Below are positions 61,901-64,000 of a stretch of 64,000 bases of DNA, piece by piece. Every line of letters starts with the position of its first letter. Position 1 is the stretch's first letter. The notes beneath the pieces are model-generated. The model worked only from the letters and a program-made list of their open reading frames with translations. It had not been told where the DNA came from and did no database searches. The position numbers and the translations under genes were made by a program. Source of the stretch: Tetrahymena elliotti 4EA (Eukaryota > Ciliophora > Oligohymenophorea > Hymenostomatida > Tetrahymenidae); assembly GCA_000231825.2 (NCBI GenBank), contig JH720327.1:442135-506134 (forward strand), given 5' to 3'.

Positions 61901-63979
61901 TATTAAGAATATAATAATTTATTTTAATTTTTATTTGAAAAAAGAAATAAATAAGAATATTGAAAGTAAGAAATAGTAAATTAGTAAATATTTATTTGAA
62001 AGCAGTTTTTACTTACATACTAACTTATTTACTTTATTTTTTTCTTTTATTTTTAATTAATTATTTGTCTAATAAAATCATTATTTAATAAAATTACCTA
62101 AGATTTAAATTCAAATAACTGATATTTTGGCACTTTTCTAAGCTCATTCCAATATTTTTTACTCCTTCTGCACCAAGTTAATTTCCACTACTCACAAAAT
62201 AACAATTTGTTTTAATTTATTTTGAAATAGAAAATAATAGATAAAAAATTTGAAAGTAAGAAATGAATTAAAAATAAATATTTAATCCAAAACAGCTTAA
62301 CTGACTTATTTACTTTCTCTCATACTTTCTCTTGTATTCAATTAATCATTTGTTTATTAAAATTATAATTTAACCAAATTACGTAAGATTGAGATTTAAA
62401 GAACTGATATTTTGGCACTTTTCTAAGCTCATTCCAATATTTTTTATTACTTTTGCACCAAGTTCATTCCAACTACTCAACAAAATAACAAATTTGTTTT
62501 TAAAATAAGATAGATAAAAAAAATTGAAAGCAACAAAGAAAGAAATAATTTAAAAAAATATTTAAATTAATTGACTGTTTGATTTTTAGTTCTTTTGTAC
62601 TTAATTAATTATTTGTTTAATAAAATCAGTATTTAGAAAAATTACTAAAAATTGAGACTCAAAGAAATGATATTTTGGCACTTTTCTAAGCTTTTACCAA
62701 TATTTTTTGCCCTTCTTGCACTAAGTTTTTTTTAACTTCACAGAAAATAACAATTTGTTAAAATTTGTTTTGAAAATAAGAAATAATTTATTAGTTTTAC
62801 CGTTTGATTTCTACAATATCATAATCTATTGCTTTTTCTAATTCATCAATTTTATCGATGTAAATTTTTCTTAGTTCTTTTTTTATTCTTAGATTCTTAA
62901 GAGAATTCTCATCGATATTAAATTAATTTAAATTTTTGAGTAAAGTTATTGGTTAAAATCTTAGATCTTTGTTTGGTTCTACCATTTTTGACAGTACTTC
63001 ATTGATAAATTTAAATTACTTGGAGTTTTTCAAGGATGGAATTACAGCAAATAAGCTCTACAATTTCAATCCCTTCCATTCCATAGGATCAAGTGCTCTC
63101 TACAAAACAGCTTCAATTAAGATTTATCCAATTGAGAAAACATCGACCTTTAAAATTTATTTATTTAATTTCATTTCATTTGTAGACAATATTTTAATTA
63201 CTGCTATTGTGTAAGGCTTTTACTAACTCTTAACTTCAGGAGACTTGTAACAAACATTATCATAAAAAGACTTTATAATTAAATCATAAATTAATCTATT
63301 TATTCTATTAATGCATGCATTTTACTATCAAATTTGGTTAAGAAGAAACAGAAGGATCTGTGATGATCTTAGATAATCCATAATCAGCTTTTTATAAATT
63401 AATTATTTGAAAATTTTGGTAAAGTATTATTAATTTAATACCAATCAAGAACTGATTTCTTTATTTGCTAAATAAAATATTATCAGGTTTAATATTGCTA
63501 TGAATGATGCCATTTTCTTAGAGGATAAGCAAAGCCTTCAATAGCTGGTATGTCATAGCCAAGACTTATTCCTCATTAAGTAAATTTAAGTCAAATATTG
63601 TAAATAAATTGCCTATGATAAGTTATGTTAATGATAATAATTTTGATAATCAATTTATTTTACAATCGTAAAGCTCAGTAACTATGGCAATCAATTCATC
63701 TTAATCATCCTAAATCTTTTCAAAAATGTGCATGACATATTTCTGATTCTTAAGCTTTTAGAGAATTTTGATTTCTTTCTCTAATTATTGTAAATCAATC
63801 TTGCTCTCTGCCTTAATCTTGTAAAGAATTTTAATTGCTACTAAGCACTATTATTTTTCTGAAAACGCCTTAATATCGATAGAGAAATCCCCCTTTCCTA
63901 ATACCTATTGATATTTATATTTATTTTTCTTGAGAAAATCTTTTATTCTTTTTTCTTCTAACTATGTTATATCAGCCAT
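58960..63979 (-). CDS. Kinase-LRR protein, 760 aa, 18 exons, catalytic Asp replaced
   Basis: Kinase exons (minus): 63664-63979, 63442-63612, 63326-63387, 62801-63270. Thirteen LRR exons follow, about every 280 bases; the two I measured exactly (62646-62735 and 61016-61105) are 90 bases. The terminal exon is 58960-59053. With all LRR exons at 90 bases the total is 761 codons ending in TGA. Start is MADITQLEEKR. Kinase marks: LGKGDFS loop, VAIKIL (Lys50), HSNIKPDNIL (143-152), DYG (164-166), SPEV, DVFSIGQIL. The HRD Asp is Asn145 and Arg is Ser, so activity is doubtful although Lys and the DYG Asp remain. The LRRs read LGVEGxKNIGMSLEKCQNISSLNLDL. A closely built terminal exon also ends the array at 53447. 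Membrane segments are absent, so it is likely cytosolic. Confidence 0.88.
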
Positions 63980-64000
63980 ATTTTTGCTAGCTTTCTTTGT

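Noticed and set aside
53447..63979. A single giant kinase-LRR gene
   Set aside because: A terminal exon with TGA at 58960-58962 closes the first array, and the second has its own terminal exon and another repeat consensus. RNA evidence could reopen this.

Overview
The window reads as nuclear DNA of a ciliate, most like Tetrahymena or a close oligohymenophorean relative. It is extremely AT-rich. Every convincing gene reads through many TAA and TAG codons as glutamine and stops only at TGA. Introns are mostly short and AT-rich with GT...AG borders. Because of the code, standard-code ORFs break most real genes into pieces; the gene models below were read by hand with TGA as the only stop, and exon sums were checked for divisibility by three. 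The window has one 100-base assembly gap (55644-55743).

Left part (1-14.3 kb), minus strand: a tandem family of an unrecognised protein (one intact 657-aa gene, one edge-cut copy, one broken copy), a truncated TPR/kinase pseudogene, an eight-exon Ariadne-type RBR E3 ubiquitin ligase, and a 1366-aa Gln/Asn-rich protein with a degenerate cyclic-nucleotide-binding-like fold. Next (16-22 kb) come two lipid genes facing away from the tandem family: a six-exon acyl-CoA oxidase (plus) and a two-exon delta-9-type acyl-CoA desaturase (minus).

The middle and right (24.8-52 kb) hold three TBC-domain (Rab GAP-like) paralogues, all on the plus strand, with largely shared exon borders and low-complexity C-terminal tails, plus scattered fragments of the first one. 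Between them lie an intact 821-aa pseudokinase-TPR protein (minus), a frameshifted relative of it, a secreted LamG-like/beta-gamma-crystallin-like protein, a Tc1/mariner transposase remnant, and the 3' end of an LRR gene.

The right end (53.4-64 kb), minus strand, holds two large leucine-rich-repeat arrays in which each 30-residue repeat is its own 90-base exon with phase-2 introns. The first (58.96-63.98 kb) is a complete 760-aa kinase-LRR gene whose kinase has HSN in place of HRD. The second (53.4-58 kb) has about 15 good LRR exons and a terminal exon but no visible 5' end.

The overall picture is a family-rich, duplication-rich region: kinase-like, TPR, LRR and TBC genes, each with intact, truncated and rearranged copies. 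Long stretches between them are AT-rich and show no gene.
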